Shown here piece by piece: positions 34,679-41,217 of a DNA stretch of 41,217 nucleotides. How positions within the stretch are numbered: the first letter of the stretch is position 1; every line of letters begins with the position of its first letter. Under the pieces are notes generated by a model. It was given only the letters and a program-made list of their open reading frames with translations, did not search any database and was not told where the DNA came from. The position numbers were made by a program, and so were the translations under genes. Origin of the DNA: an uncultured Mucilaginibacter sp. (GTDB lineage Bacteria; Bacteroidota; Bacteroidia; Sphingobacteriales; Sphingobacteriaceae); NCBI GenBank assembly GCA_903866915.1, contig CAIPPO010000022.1, forward strand, positions 1-41,217. Direction: 5' to 3'.

Positions 34679-34813
34679 AAAAAGGCAATCGGGGAGATTT
34701 TACCCTTACAAGGTACGGCTTTTTTCTGGCTTTTAAGCGCAAATTGCTTACTTTAACGTGGACTTCAGCTATGGATAACCTGTGTACGGAACATAAAAAC
34801 ACCGATTTTAATA

Positions 34814-34821
34814 TATATTTG
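34814..34821 (+). promoter_or_regulatory. -7 element (TATATTTG) for tyrS
   Basis: An exact TAnnTTTG match. Transcription would start near 34825, leaving a leader of about 31 bases with a CCGATCGG palindrome. No T-box-like structure can fit in such a leader. Confidence 0.55.
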
Positions 34822-34855
34822 CGTCCCGATCCCGATCGGTAATGTACATGATAAT

Positions 34856-36139
34856 ATGAATTTTGTTGAAGAATTGCGCTGGCGGGGCATGCTCCACGAT
34901 ATCATGCCAGGAACTGAAGAATTATTAAATAAGGGTATGGTTGCTGGGTATATCGGCTTCGATCCAACTGCTGATTCATTGCACGTGGGTAGTTTAGCCC
35001 AGATCATGACCCTGATCCATTTTCAACGTGCCGGGCATAAGCCATTTGCGCTGGTGGGTGGTGCTACGGGTATGGTAGGCGATCCTTCGGGAAAATCGGC
35101 TGAGCGTAACTTGTTATCGGAAGATGTATTGCAACACAACCTACATGGTATTCAAAAGCAACTTGAGAAATTCCTTGATTTTGATTGTGGTACCAATAGT
35201 GCGGAGTTGGTTAATAATTACGACTGGTTTAAAAATTATACCTTCCTGAATTTTATCAGGGATGTAGGAAAACACATCACCGTTAATTATATGATGGCTA
35301 AAGATTCGGTAAAAAACCGGATCAGCGGCGATACGGGTATGTCTTTCACCGAATTTACTTATCAGTTGGTTCAGGGTTTTGATTTCTATTATTTATGGAA
35401 ACATCATAATTGTGTCTTACAAATGGGCGGCTCTGATCAGTGGGGGAATATTGTTACCGGCACTGAACTGATCCGACGTAAAGACGGAGGTGAGGCCTTT
35501 GCGTTGACCAGCCAGCTGATTAAAAAGGCTGATGGTACTAAATTCGGCAAAACGGAAGGTGGCAATATTTGGCTCGATCCGGAAAAAACATCTCCGTATA
35601 AATTTTACCAGTTTTGGCTCAATACAAGTGATGATGATGCGCGAACCTATATCCGCATATTTACGCTATTTGACCAGCAGACTATTGAAGCTTTGGAGGC
35701 TGAACATGCTCCGGCGCCACACATGCGTACACTGCAGAAGGCTCTGGCAAAAGATATTACCATACGCACCCATGGCGAGGTGGAATATAAAAAAGCAATT
35801 CAATCGTCAGAGTTTTTGTTTGGTAATACCGGAATTGAGTTTTTGAGCGAATTGAGCGAATCGGAAGTACTGGGTATTTTTGAGGGTGTACCAAATTTCA
35901 GAATGTCGATAGACGAACTAAAACAGGGTGTTAATGTAACAGATTTACTGGCGGTTAGTACTTCTATTTTCCCTTCTAAAGGAGAAGCCCGTAAAATGAT
36001 TCAGGGTGGTGGCGTCGCAATCAACAAAAATAAAGTTGCATTGCCGGAGGATACTTTTGGAATAACAAACCTCATTGGCAGTAAATTTCTGGTAGCCCAA
36101 AAAGGTAAGAAAAACTATTTTCTAATAATAGCCGAATAA
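34856..36139 (+). CDS. tyrS: Tyrosine--tRNA ligase
   Basis: 427 residues, a class I aminoacyl-tRNA synthetase charging tRNA-Tyr. The HIGH-type motif is HVGS at residues 43-46 ([10 protein letters not shown]). The KMSKS-type loop is KFGKT starting at 229. The tyrosine-binding helix reads [31 protein letters not shown]. The C-terminal S4-like RNA-binding domain ([21 protein letters not shown]) is complete. The start at 34856 gives [12 protein letters not shown], as in relatives. It is monocistronic with its own promoter. Confidence 0.97.
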   Translation: MNFVEELRWRGMLHDIMPGTEELLNKGMVAGYIGFDPTADSLHVGSLAQIMTLIHFQRAGHKPFALVGGATGMVGDPSGKSAERNLLSEDVLQHNLHGIQKQLEKFLDFDCGTNSAELVNNYDWFKNYTFLNFIRDVGKHITVNYMMAKDSVKNRISGDTGMSFTEFTYQLVQGFDFYYLWKHHNCVLQMGGSDQWGNIVTGTELIRRKDGGEAFALTSQLIKKADGTKFGKTEGGNIWLDPEKTSPYKFYQFWLNTSDDDARTYIRIFTLFDQQTIEALEAEHAPAPHMRTLQKALAKDITIRTHGEVEYKKAIQSSEFLFGNTGIEFLSELSESEVLGIFEGVPNFRMSIDELKQGVNVTDLLAVSTSIFPSKGEARKMIQGGGVAINKNKVALPEDTFGITNLIGSKFLVAQKGKKNYFLIIAE

Positions 36140-36171
36140 TTTGCTTTTACGACAAAAAGTATTTATTTTTG
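36140..36171 (+). promoter_or_regulatory. Promoter of the Xre/RES toxin-antitoxin operon
   Basis: This is the best full Bacteroidota promoter in the window: TTTG at 36140-36143, a 20-base spacer, and TATTTTTG at 36164-36171. Transcription would start near 36175, so the antitoxin ATG at 36177 would be almost leaderless; an in-frame ATG at 36210 would have a leader of about 35 bases. It begins immediately after the tyrS stop codon. Confidence 0.65.
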
Positions 36172-36176
36172 GATAA

Positions 36177-36665
36177 ATGTCGGGAAGTAAAAATAAAGAA
36201 GTCAAATTCATGGTCAATGAGCCGATGGCTATTTACCTGAAGCAAAATAGCAGCAGCCTATTTAATAACCTTTTTGGCGGTCAGGCTTACCCGCTAAATG
36301 ATTTTGATATGCTTCGGCTTACCCGCGAGGGTGTTTCGAAACGCTTGTTGTTATCCCTGGCTAAAACAATCTCGCTTACCATCCAGGAGTTTGCTGATAT
36401 TATGCACATTTCTGAGCGTACTTTACAGCGTTATGATGATGATGCCATTATCAAAACTGAGTACGCCGAAAAGGCCGTCGAACTAGCCCGCTTATATACC
36501 CGGGGCGAAGAGGTATTTGGTTCGCTTGATAAATTTAAAATCTGGGTGAAAACGCCATTGCACGTTTTCAAAGGTGAAACACCGGTGTCGCTTTTGGATA
36601 CATCTGTAGGTTTTGATATTCTTTTCAAGGAGCTGGGTCGCATCGAACACGGTATTTTTGCCTGA
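36177..36665 (+). CDS. Xre/MbcA/ParS-type antitoxin of a RES-Xre module
   Basis: 162 residues. A helix-turn-helix region (ISLTIQEFADIMHISERTLQRYDDDAIIKTEYAEKAVELARLY) is followed by the DUF2384-type toxin-binding domain (GEEVFGSLDKFKIWVKTPLHVFKGETPVSLLDTSVGFDILFKELGRIEHGIFA). It should neutralise the RES toxin encoded next and repress the operon. The stop codon overlaps the toxin ATG by one base (TGATG), giving translational coupling. The start could be ATG 36177 or the in-frame ATG 36210 (MVNEPMAIYL), because the promoter abuts 36177. The gene follows tyrS closely on the same strand but has its own promoter. Confidence 0.92.
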   Translation: MSGSKNKEVKFMVNEPMAIYLKQNSSSLFNNLFGGQAYPLNDFDMLRLTREGVSKRLLLSLAKTISLTIQEFADIMHISERTLQRYDDDAIIKTEYAEKAVELARLYTRGEEVFGSLDKFKIWVKTPLHVFKGETPVSLLDTSVGFDILFKELGRIEHGIFA

Positions 36666-37117
36666 TGATCCTTTTTCGCCTTACTAATTCCATGTTTGCG
36701 AATGACCTCAGTGGTAATGGGGCACGCTTGTTTGGCGGCAGATGGAATAGCGAAGGCAGACCTGCAATTTATATGGCTGCAACGAGGTCATTGGCAGTTT
36801 TAGAATCATTGGCGCACATAAATCCAACCAATATTCCTGATGACATGGTTTTACTAACGATTGAAGTGCCTGACGATGTGATCAGCCTTGATATCGATCT
36901 TTTGCCAAACAACTGGAAAGAATCGCCCGAGCCTCATATTTTAAAGCAGATAGGCAATTCATTTTTGCTGAAAAACGAACACTTGTTACTGAAAGTACCT
37001 TCAGTACTGGTACCCGAGGAGTTCAATTACCTGTTGAATCCGCAAAATCCTCATATCGAAAAAGTTAAAATAAAAGCTAAAACGCCTTTTAGTTTCGACG
37101 AACGCATTTTGAAGTAG
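36665..37117 (+). CDS. RES-domain toxin
   Basis: 150 residues, typical for a RES toxin, which degrades NAD+ in characterised members. Family features are MILFRLTNSMFANDLSGNGARLFGGRWNSEGRPAIYMA with the conserved Arg and Gly-Gly-Arg-Trp-Asn, then TRSLAVLESLAHI with the central Glu, and the late NYLLNPQNPHIEKVKI. It has no signal peptide. It is the second gene of the Xre/RES operon. The reading frame is intact and the motifs are present, so activity is likely. Confidence 0.93.
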   Translation: MILFRLTNSMFANDLSGNGARLFGGRWNSEGRPAIYMAATRSLAVLESLAHINPTNIPDDMVLLTIEVPDDVISLDIDLLPNNWKESPEPHILKQIGNSFLLKNEHLLLKVPSVLVPEEFNYLLNPQNPHIEKVKIKAKTPFSFDERILK

Positions 37118-37143
37118 TCCATAGTCCATAGACCATAGACCAT
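37116..37143. repeat. Four tandem 7-base repeats (AG[T/A]CCAT)
   Basis: Two AGTCCAT copies are followed by two AGACCAT copies, directly at the RES toxin stop codon. It lies in the 50-base convergent gap between the RES and PH/SHOCT genes. Whether it is slippage DNA or a functional element is unknown. Confidence 0.8.
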
Positions 37144-37167
37144 AAGCCTTTTTCCTTTCACCTTTCA

Positions 37168-37821
37168 CTACAAATCATTCAACAGTTCAAGTTTCTTAGC
37201 ATTATACTCTTCCTGGTTGATCAAACCCTGGTCGAAAAGCGTGCGGAGTTTTTTCAGTTTTTCGGTAAGTTCATCTTTCTTTGGCTCCTCGTGTACTATT
37301 GGCTGCGATGGAGCAGCAGGTGCTGTATATAATTCTTCGTAAGCAGGTTTTGGAGTAGGCTGAGCGGTGCCGCTTTGCTCGAAATTAAAGGAACCAGATT
37401 CTGCACGTTTTTCTTCCAGCTCGCGCTGCCGGCGAAGCTCGCGCTCTTCTTCTTTGCGTTCCTGAGCGTATTGGTAAAGTTTACGGGCTTGTACTTTGGG
37501 CAAATAATCGACTCCCATTTCGGCCTGGTTAGTTGTTTTTACAGTAAAAATTGCACCGATTATTTCCTCTTTGATATGGACATCAACAATGTCTTTCCAA
37601 ACAAACTCAATAAATTTAATGGATAAACCAAGGTTGGCCGGAGTGAAAAACAAAACCCTTTTATTAGTCAGTGCTACGCAATCGGGCAACAGGTTAACCA
37701 ATGGTTTTTTCTGCGTAGCTATATAAATAATTTCTTCCCCTGTTGTTAATAGATCAACCAGGCGTGAATACACTTTTTCAACCGCTTTGGGGTCCTGCTG
37801 ATCGCTCAAAAATTTGTCCAT
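37168..37821 (-). CDS. PH-like and SHOCT domain protein
   Basis: 217 residues from the ATG at 37819-37821. The longer frame starts at a TTG (37854) that lies inside a TAnnTTTG element, so it is not the start. The N-terminal half resembles a bacterial PH domain (TGEEIIYIATQKKPLVNLLPDCVALTNKRVLFFTP...VWKDIVDVHIKEEIIGAIFTVKT). A charged Glu/Arg-rich linker and a Pro/Ala-rich linker follow. The last 30 residues are a SHOCT motif (LKKLRTLFDQGLINQEEYNAKKLELLNDL). Proteins of this type are probably membrane-lipid or envelope associated; the role is unknown. No transmembrane helix is seen. Confidence 0.85.
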   Translation of the reverse strand: MDKFLSDQQDPKAVEKVYSRLVDLLTTGEEIIYIATQKKPLVNLLPDCVALTNKRVLFFTPANLGLSIKFIEFVWKDIVDVHIKEEIIGAIFTVKTTNQAEMGVDYLPKVQARKLYQYAQERKEEERELRRQRELEEKRAESGSFNFEQSGTAQPTPKPAYEELYTAPAAPSQPIVHEEPKKDELTEKLKKLRTLFDQGLINQEEYNAKKLELLNDL

Positions 37822-37851
37822 TTTTGTTTTTTTCTGGTTCTGATGTTGCGG

Positions 37852-37859
37852 CAAATTTA
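37852..37859 (-). promoter_or_regulatory. -7 element (TAAATTTG) for the PH/SHOCT gene
   Basis: An exact TAnnTTTG match on the minus strand. The predicted start near 37848 gives a leader of about 27 bases to the ATG. Confidence 0.5.
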
Positions 37860-37971
37860 GGGATTAATTCGTGAGAGCTATTGTTATATCGTTGAAATGT
37901 TTATTCTTTATAAAACTCACCTAATCAACTAATGCGACCCTCCCGATAGCTATCAGGACTAACAAATACTT

Positions 37972-38961
37972 TCAATCAACCACCAGTAAATTACAGCCGC
38001 GTATGTCCGAATTGTCAAAGCGGCCTAAAACCTCAAAGCTGCCATCGTCATAAACCCTGCCCAGGTCCTGGGTGGCCAGAAATGAACAGGAATTGATATT
38101 TGCCAGATCGATCACATTAATGCCTCCTGTTTGGTTGTTTTTGAGAATATTTAAGGGGTCGTTGGTGTCGCGGGTAAGAATTCGCGCCCATGGCGGGCAT
38201 TTGAAAACGCCATTGCCTTTGGAATATCCTTGCGATAACATTTCTGTCATGCCATATTCTGAGTGAATATTTTTTACACCGAAACCAGCGCTTAATTTTT
38301 GATGAAGTTCTTCGCGAATCATTTCCTTGCGGCGGCCCTTCATACCACCGGTTTCCATTACGATCAATTCGGGAAAATTAATTTTGTATTGTTCAATAAA
38401 GTCAAGCAACGCAAAAGTTACGCCTAAAAGCAGGGTAGGAGTATTGGAAGCGATCTGTTGATTTAATTGATCAAACAGCTCTTTGTATTCATACAGGAAA
38501 AAACCACTCGCTGGATTGTTTGAATTTTTTACCAGGTCCTCAGCCATATAAATAAGGGACGAACCTTCTCTTTCCAGGTAGGATGGCAATAAAGCAAGCA
38601 CGCAATACGTACTGATATCGCCATAAAACAGTTCAAATCCTTTTCTGAAACTTTGTTCATACCAAACGAGGTCTGATACCGGATGTTTGCTGTTGATCAT
38701 ACCGGTAGTACCTGAGCTGCTGAAAACGATTTGAGCAGGTTCGGATGCGCTTAAAACAGTATGTGATTTAAAGAAGCTGATTGGCAGAAAAGGGATTTGC
38801 CGGATGCTGTCAATTTTATCAGGATCTGTTTGCAGGTTACGGATAAACTCGCGGTAAACGCTGCAATTTGCTGCCTGGTGACGGAAAATTTCTAATGCAG
38901 CATCGGTAAATGCTTTATCGTTGCTAATAGAGAAAATTTGCTGTTTCCCGGGTAAGTTCAT
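37972..38961 (-). CDS. LuxE-like acyl-protein synthetase domain protein
   Basis: 329 residues from the ATG at 38959-38961. A longer frame starting at TTG 38985 was rejected because a -7 element lies between. The protein has adenylate-forming features of the LuxE / acyl-protein synthetase family: IPFLPISFFKSH, VFSSSGTTGMINSKHPVSD (nucleotide-binding loop), ELIVMETGGMKGRRKEMIREEL, HSEYGMTEMLSQGYSKGNG and a late DLGRVYDDGSFEVLGRFDNSDIRGCN. LuxE activates a fatty acid for transfer in the luciferase pathway. No luxC, luxD or luciferase gene is near. The likely activity is ATP-dependent activation of an organic acid; the acid is unknown. Confidence 0.87.
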   Translation of the reverse strand: MNLPGKQQIFSISNDKAFTDAALEIFRHQAANCSVYREFIRNLQTDPDKIDSIRQIPFLPISFFKSHTVLSASEPAQIVFSSSGTTGMINSKHPVSDLVWYEQSFRKGFELFYGDISTYCVLALLPSYLEREGSSLIYMAEDLVKNSNNPASGFFLYEYKELFDQLNQQIASNTPTLLLGVTFALLDFIEQYKINFPELIVMETGGMKGRRKEMIREELHQKLSAGFGVKNIHSEYGMTEMLSQGYSKGNGVFKCPPWARILTRDTNDPLNILKNNQTGGINVIDLANINSCSFLATQDLGRVYDDGSFEVLGRFDNSDIRGCNLLVVD

Positions 38962-38966
38962 CGCTG

Positions 38967-38974
38967 CAAATATA
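38967..38974 (-). promoter_or_regulatory. -7 element (TATATTTG) abutting the LuxE-like gene start
   Basis: An exact TAnnTTTG match. Transcription near 38963 leaves about two bases before the ATG. A TTG sits 16 bases upstream, slightly short for a -33 box. Confidence 0.5.
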
Positions 38975-39047
38975 AGTAAAGCCAATTTAGCAAGTTCCGG
39001 GTTTTATCTCTCGTGGTATTAGGGGAAATTTGACTAAAAATATAACC

Positions 39048-39527
39048 ATGAGTAATTTTAAGATTGTACCGATGTCTGAAAAATACGCAAAACAAATCAG
39101 GTCAAATGGCATCGATGAATTTGGATACACCGTTATTGAACAGCTTGCCACGGGGCTGGGGCCTTGCCGGGTATCATTAAAGCCTTTTAAGAAAAATGCT
39201 GATCGGCGATTGCTTTTTAGTCATAGTCCCTTTGAGATTAATAATGCTTTTAATCAGCCCGGGCCTGTTTTTATCCACGCAGATGAAGTTGAAGAATACA
39301 AGGATATTCACAATTTCCCGGCCGAAATTAAGGCCGACAAAGTTAATTTTCCATTAACGTTGATTGGCTATAACAGCGCCCAGTTAATGGTATTTACGCA
39401 ATTAGTTGGCGATGCAGATATAGACCTGTTAATAAATGAAATTTTTGAAAATCATCCGGAGATCGAATTGCTACATGCGCGCAATGCCGAAGCTTGCTGT
39501 TATATTTGCAAAATAGAGCGATTGTAA
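39048..39527 (+). CDS. DUF1203 family protein
   Basis: 159 residues from ATG 39048; a TTG at 39030 would add six. The layout matches DUF1203: FKIVPMSEKYAKQIRSNGIDEFGYTV, GPCRVSLKPF, LLFSHSPFEINNAFNQPGPVFIHADEVEEY, NFPAEIKADKVNFPLTLIGYNSAQLMVFTQLVGD. A conserved FIHADE segment could be metal-binding. There is no signal peptide. The function of the family is not known to me. It is divergent from the LuxE-like gene and separated from the SYLF gene by 62 bases. Confidence 0.85.
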   Translation: MSNFKIVPMSEKYAKQIRSNGIDEFGYTVIEQLATGLGPCRVSLKPFKKNADRRLLFSHSPFEINNAFNQPGPVFIHADEVEEYKDIHNFPAEIKADKVNFPLTLIGYNSAQLMVFTQLVGDADIDLLINEIFENHPEIELLHARNAEACCYICKIERL

Positions 39528-39589
39528 TTTTTTTACAAACCAATTAGCTTTTTTGTAGTTTATTTGAACGATAACTCTAACAAACAGCA

Positions 39590-40261
39590 ATGAGAACAAC
39601 GAAATTAATTACAGGTAGTATTTTATTAGGACTACTGCTGGTATTTACTTCTGCCAGCAAAGGTGATAAGGAAACCGAAAAGTTAAGAGATGCCAATAGT
39701 GTATTGCAGGATTTTGGCAATTTGAAGGAACGTATTCCGCACGACCTGATCTCTCAGTACCAGGGAATCGTGATCGTTCCAAACCTTATTAATGCCGGGA
39801 TAGGTATTGGCGGTAAAAGAGGCAAAGGCATTGCGATCGTAAAACTGGACGACGGATCCTGGAGCAACCCGGTATTTGTAACCATAACGGGTGGCAGTAT
39901 AGGTCCGCAAATTGGTATTCAGTCGGTTGACCTGGTATTGGTTTTTCGCCACAAAGGTGTTTTGACTGAGGTAAAAAAAGGCGATTTTACCATTGGCGGC
40001 GATATATCGGCAACCGCTGGCCCGGTTGGCCGCAGCTCTTCAGCTAATACCGATTATAAATTGGAGGCAGAAGTATATTCTTATTCACGCAGTCGCGGTC
40101 TATTTGCAGGGATCAGTATCAATGGATCCAGCGTGGCTATCGACAACATCGCCAATAATAACTTTTATGGCAATGATATAAGTGCACAGGATATTTTTAC
40201 CACTTCTAAAAGCACAAATAAAGCCGTCAACGATATCAAAGCTACTCTGGCAGGTTTATAA
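39590..40261 (+). CDS. SYLF-domain (Ysc84-like) exported lipid-binding protein
   Basis: 223 residues. A signal peptide (MRTTKLITGSILLGLLLVFTSA) precedes a complete SYLF domain: LRDANSVLQDFGNLKERIPHDLISQYQGIVIVPNLINAGIGIGGKRGKGIA, SWSNPVFVTITGGSIGPQIGIQSVDLVLVFRHKGVL and YSYSRSRGLFAGISINGSSVAIDN. SYLF domains bind phosphoinositides in eukaryotes; the bacterial ligand is likely lipid but unknown. It is followed by a convergent terminator. The protein is expected in the periplasm. Confidence 0.93.
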   Translation: MRTTKLITGSILLGLLLVFTSASKGDKETEKLRDANSVLQDFGNLKERIPHDLISQYQGIVIVPNLINAGIGIGGKRGKGIAIVKLDDGSWSNPVFVTITGGSIGPQIGIQSVDLVLVFRHKGVLTEVKKGDFTIGGDISATAGPVGRSSSANTDYKLEAEVYSYSRSRGLFAGISINGSSVAIDNIANNNFYGNDISAQDIFTTSKSTNKAVNDIKATLAGL

Positions 40262-40269
40262 ATTTAAAT

Positions 40270-40306
40270 CCTAAAAGCGCTCAAATTATGGGCGCTTATT
40301 TTTAGG
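40270..40306. terminator. Bidirectional terminator between convergent genes
   Basis: The stem AAGCGC (40275-40280) pairs with GCGCTT (40292-40297) across an 11-base loop, with outer CCTAAAA / TTTTAGG complementarity and a T run on the plus strand (ATTTTTAGG). It separates the SYLF gene from the convergent membrane protein gene. Confidence 0.75.
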
Positions 40307-40640
40307 TTCTGGTAAATGCTTTTCTAATCAGCAGACCGGATAAAGCCGACATACCACCTACCAGGCCACCAATAAGTGCGGTTGCCAGCAACAAAAACAC
40401 CCAGTTGTGCAACTGCATGAGTCTCGCCACCCGGTCGGCAAGTACATTGTCATTGGGTAAAGTCTGAAGCAGGGCAAGCAAAGACCAGGCAACGAAAATT
40501 GCCGCAAACCCTGATAAAAATCCCTGGCCCGGTTTCTTCCCAATAAAGTAAGCTGCGCCGAATGCTATAAGCGCCAGTGTCCACCAGGGAAGAAAATAAC
40601 TGCTGGCGATTGTCAAAGCGAATATGATGAGGAATAACAT
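40302..40640 (-). CDS. Small multi-pass membrane protein of unknown function
   Basis: 112 residues. Four hydrophobic helices are visible: LFLIIFALTIASSYFLPWW, TLALIAFGAAYFIG, GFAAIFVAWSLLALL and WVFLLLATALIGGLVGGMSALSGLL. It has short loops with no catalytic motif and no domain I recognise. The start codon follows the stop of the penicillin acylase gene without any gap on the minus strand, so it is translationally coupled to it. That suggests a role linked to that enzyme, such as membrane support, but nothing is proven. Confidence 0.75.
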   Translation of the reverse strand: MLFLIIFALTIASSYFLPWWTLALIAFGAAYFIGKKPGQGFLSGFAAIFVAWSLLALLQTLPNDNVLADRVARLMQLHNWVFLLLATALIGGLVGGMSALSGLLIRKAFTRT

Positions 40641-41217
40641 TTATTTACTGTTTAAAATTAAAGTTGATTTTACCTTGTCTGATTTTTCATCTGCCGATTG
40701 CAGGAAAAGCAGCTCATTAAGTTGACCTTTTTTCCAGGTTTCAAACATATCATCATAGTAAAAGCTGCCTGGATTACCCGATTCGCCCCCGGGGAAAACG
40801 CCATAACCTTTAACCTGAGGGCCTAATTGCACTACCATGCGCCAGGATGGTCCGGTATTCCACCTTAGTGCGTCTATGACATTTCCGCGACCACCAGAAG
40901 AAAAATCACCCGTCCCAAATCCGGGCAAATTTGCGAGGTGATTGATGAAAGTTTCTTTTACTTTGCCCCATTGCCATTTTTCACCAGGTTGGCCCTTTGT
41001 TTTGAGCAAGCCGTCGATTGCCTGGCGAAATGCGCTATTTACCAGGTCTGAGCAGGTTTCTTTGGCCTTTGTACCAGAAAACCATGTGGAACCAGGATCG
41101 GTTAATAGTAGCCGAACTGTTTGGTCATATGACGGGTAGTTTAATGCGATGTCTTTTCTGCCAAACTTATCATCCCAGGTTAAGTGAAAAAAATTATCCC
41201 ACCACGCGTCAAAAATA
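40641..41217 (-). CDS. Penicillin acylase family protein, C-terminal part (gene runs off the window)
   Basis: Only the last 191 codons are present; the frame stays open to the window edge (first full codon at 41214-41216), so the 5' end is missing. Penicillin acylase-family Ntn-hydrolase C-terminal features are clear: WWDNFFHLTWDD near the edge, TDPGSTWF, KWQWGKVKETFINHL, GRGNVIDALRWNTGPSWRMVVQLG and YGVFPGGESGNPGSFYYDDMFETWKKGQ. Family members cleave amides such as beta-lactam side chains or acyl-homoserine lactones in the periplasm. The catalytic N-terminal serine of the beta chain lies outside the window. The membrane protein gene follows directly. Confidence 0.93.
   Translation of the reverse strand, partial: IFDAWWDNFFHLTWDDKFGRKDIALNYPSYDQTVRLLLTDPGSTWFSGTKAKETCSDLVNSAFRQAIDGLLKTKGQPGEKWQWGKVKETFINHLANLPGFGTGDFSSGGRGNVIDALRWNTGPSWRMVVQLGPQVKGYGVFPGGESGNPGSFYYDDMFETWKKGQLNELLFLQSADEKSDKVKSTLILNSK

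Noticed and set aside
34745..34855. A T-box leader for tyrS.
   Set aside because: The -7 element at 34814-34821 leaves only about 31 leader bases. T-boxes are also not expected in Bacteroidota.

Overview
The window looks like a chromosomal segment of a Bacteroidota, most likely Sphingobacteriaceae close to Mucilaginibacter. The genus is inferred from protein style, not from a search. Supporting signs are a SusC/SusD pair, many lipoproteins with a Cys-Lys signal end, ASPIC/VCBS-repeat proteins, and repeated Bacteroidota-type -7 promoter elements (TAnnTTTG) in front of genes. No rRNA, tRNA, CRISPR array or insertion sequence was recognised.

Region 1 (1-13.9 kb) is the most distinctive part. 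A SusC-like TonB-dependent receptor and a SusD-like lipoprotein are followed by a strong terminator and a decayed second susD 3' end. Next come three same-strand lipoprotein genes: a VCBS/ASPIC-UnbV repeat protein, a vanadium-haloperoxidase-type PAP2 protein, and a one-heme cytochrome c fused to FG-GAP repeats. A convergent seven-heme cytochrome c gene is split by a one-base deletion in a homopolymer. Together they read as a cell-surface uptake and redox locus with an unknown substrate.

Region 2 (13.9-19.3 kb) holds polysaccharide and amine chemistry: a secreted GH2 enzyme, a flavin amine oxidase, and a convergent secreted GH8 enzyme. Region 3 (19.6-25.4 kb) is a complete tripartite efflux operon in the order TolC, RND pump, membrane-fusion lipoprotein.

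Region 4 (25.4-28.3 kb) is a single AT-rich accessory gene. It encodes a membrane-anchored UvrD-like helicase with an inserted nuclease-like segment and a C-terminal zinc finger, flanked by non-coding DNA.

Region 5 (28.4-41.2 kb) is mostly housekeeping. It has a serine beta-lactamase-fold hydrolase, pyrB and pyrR, an ACT protein, rpsA (apparent TTG start), an AcpH-like protein, tyrS, a Xre/RES toxin-antitoxin pair, a PH/SHOCT protein, a LuxE-like acyl-protein synthetase, a DUF1203 protein, a SYLF protein, a small membrane protein, and the 3' end of a penicillin acylase family gene that runs off the window.

Several start codons were moved from the longest possible frame because a TAnnTTTG element or a signal peptide favours a downstream ATG. 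These are stated per gene.
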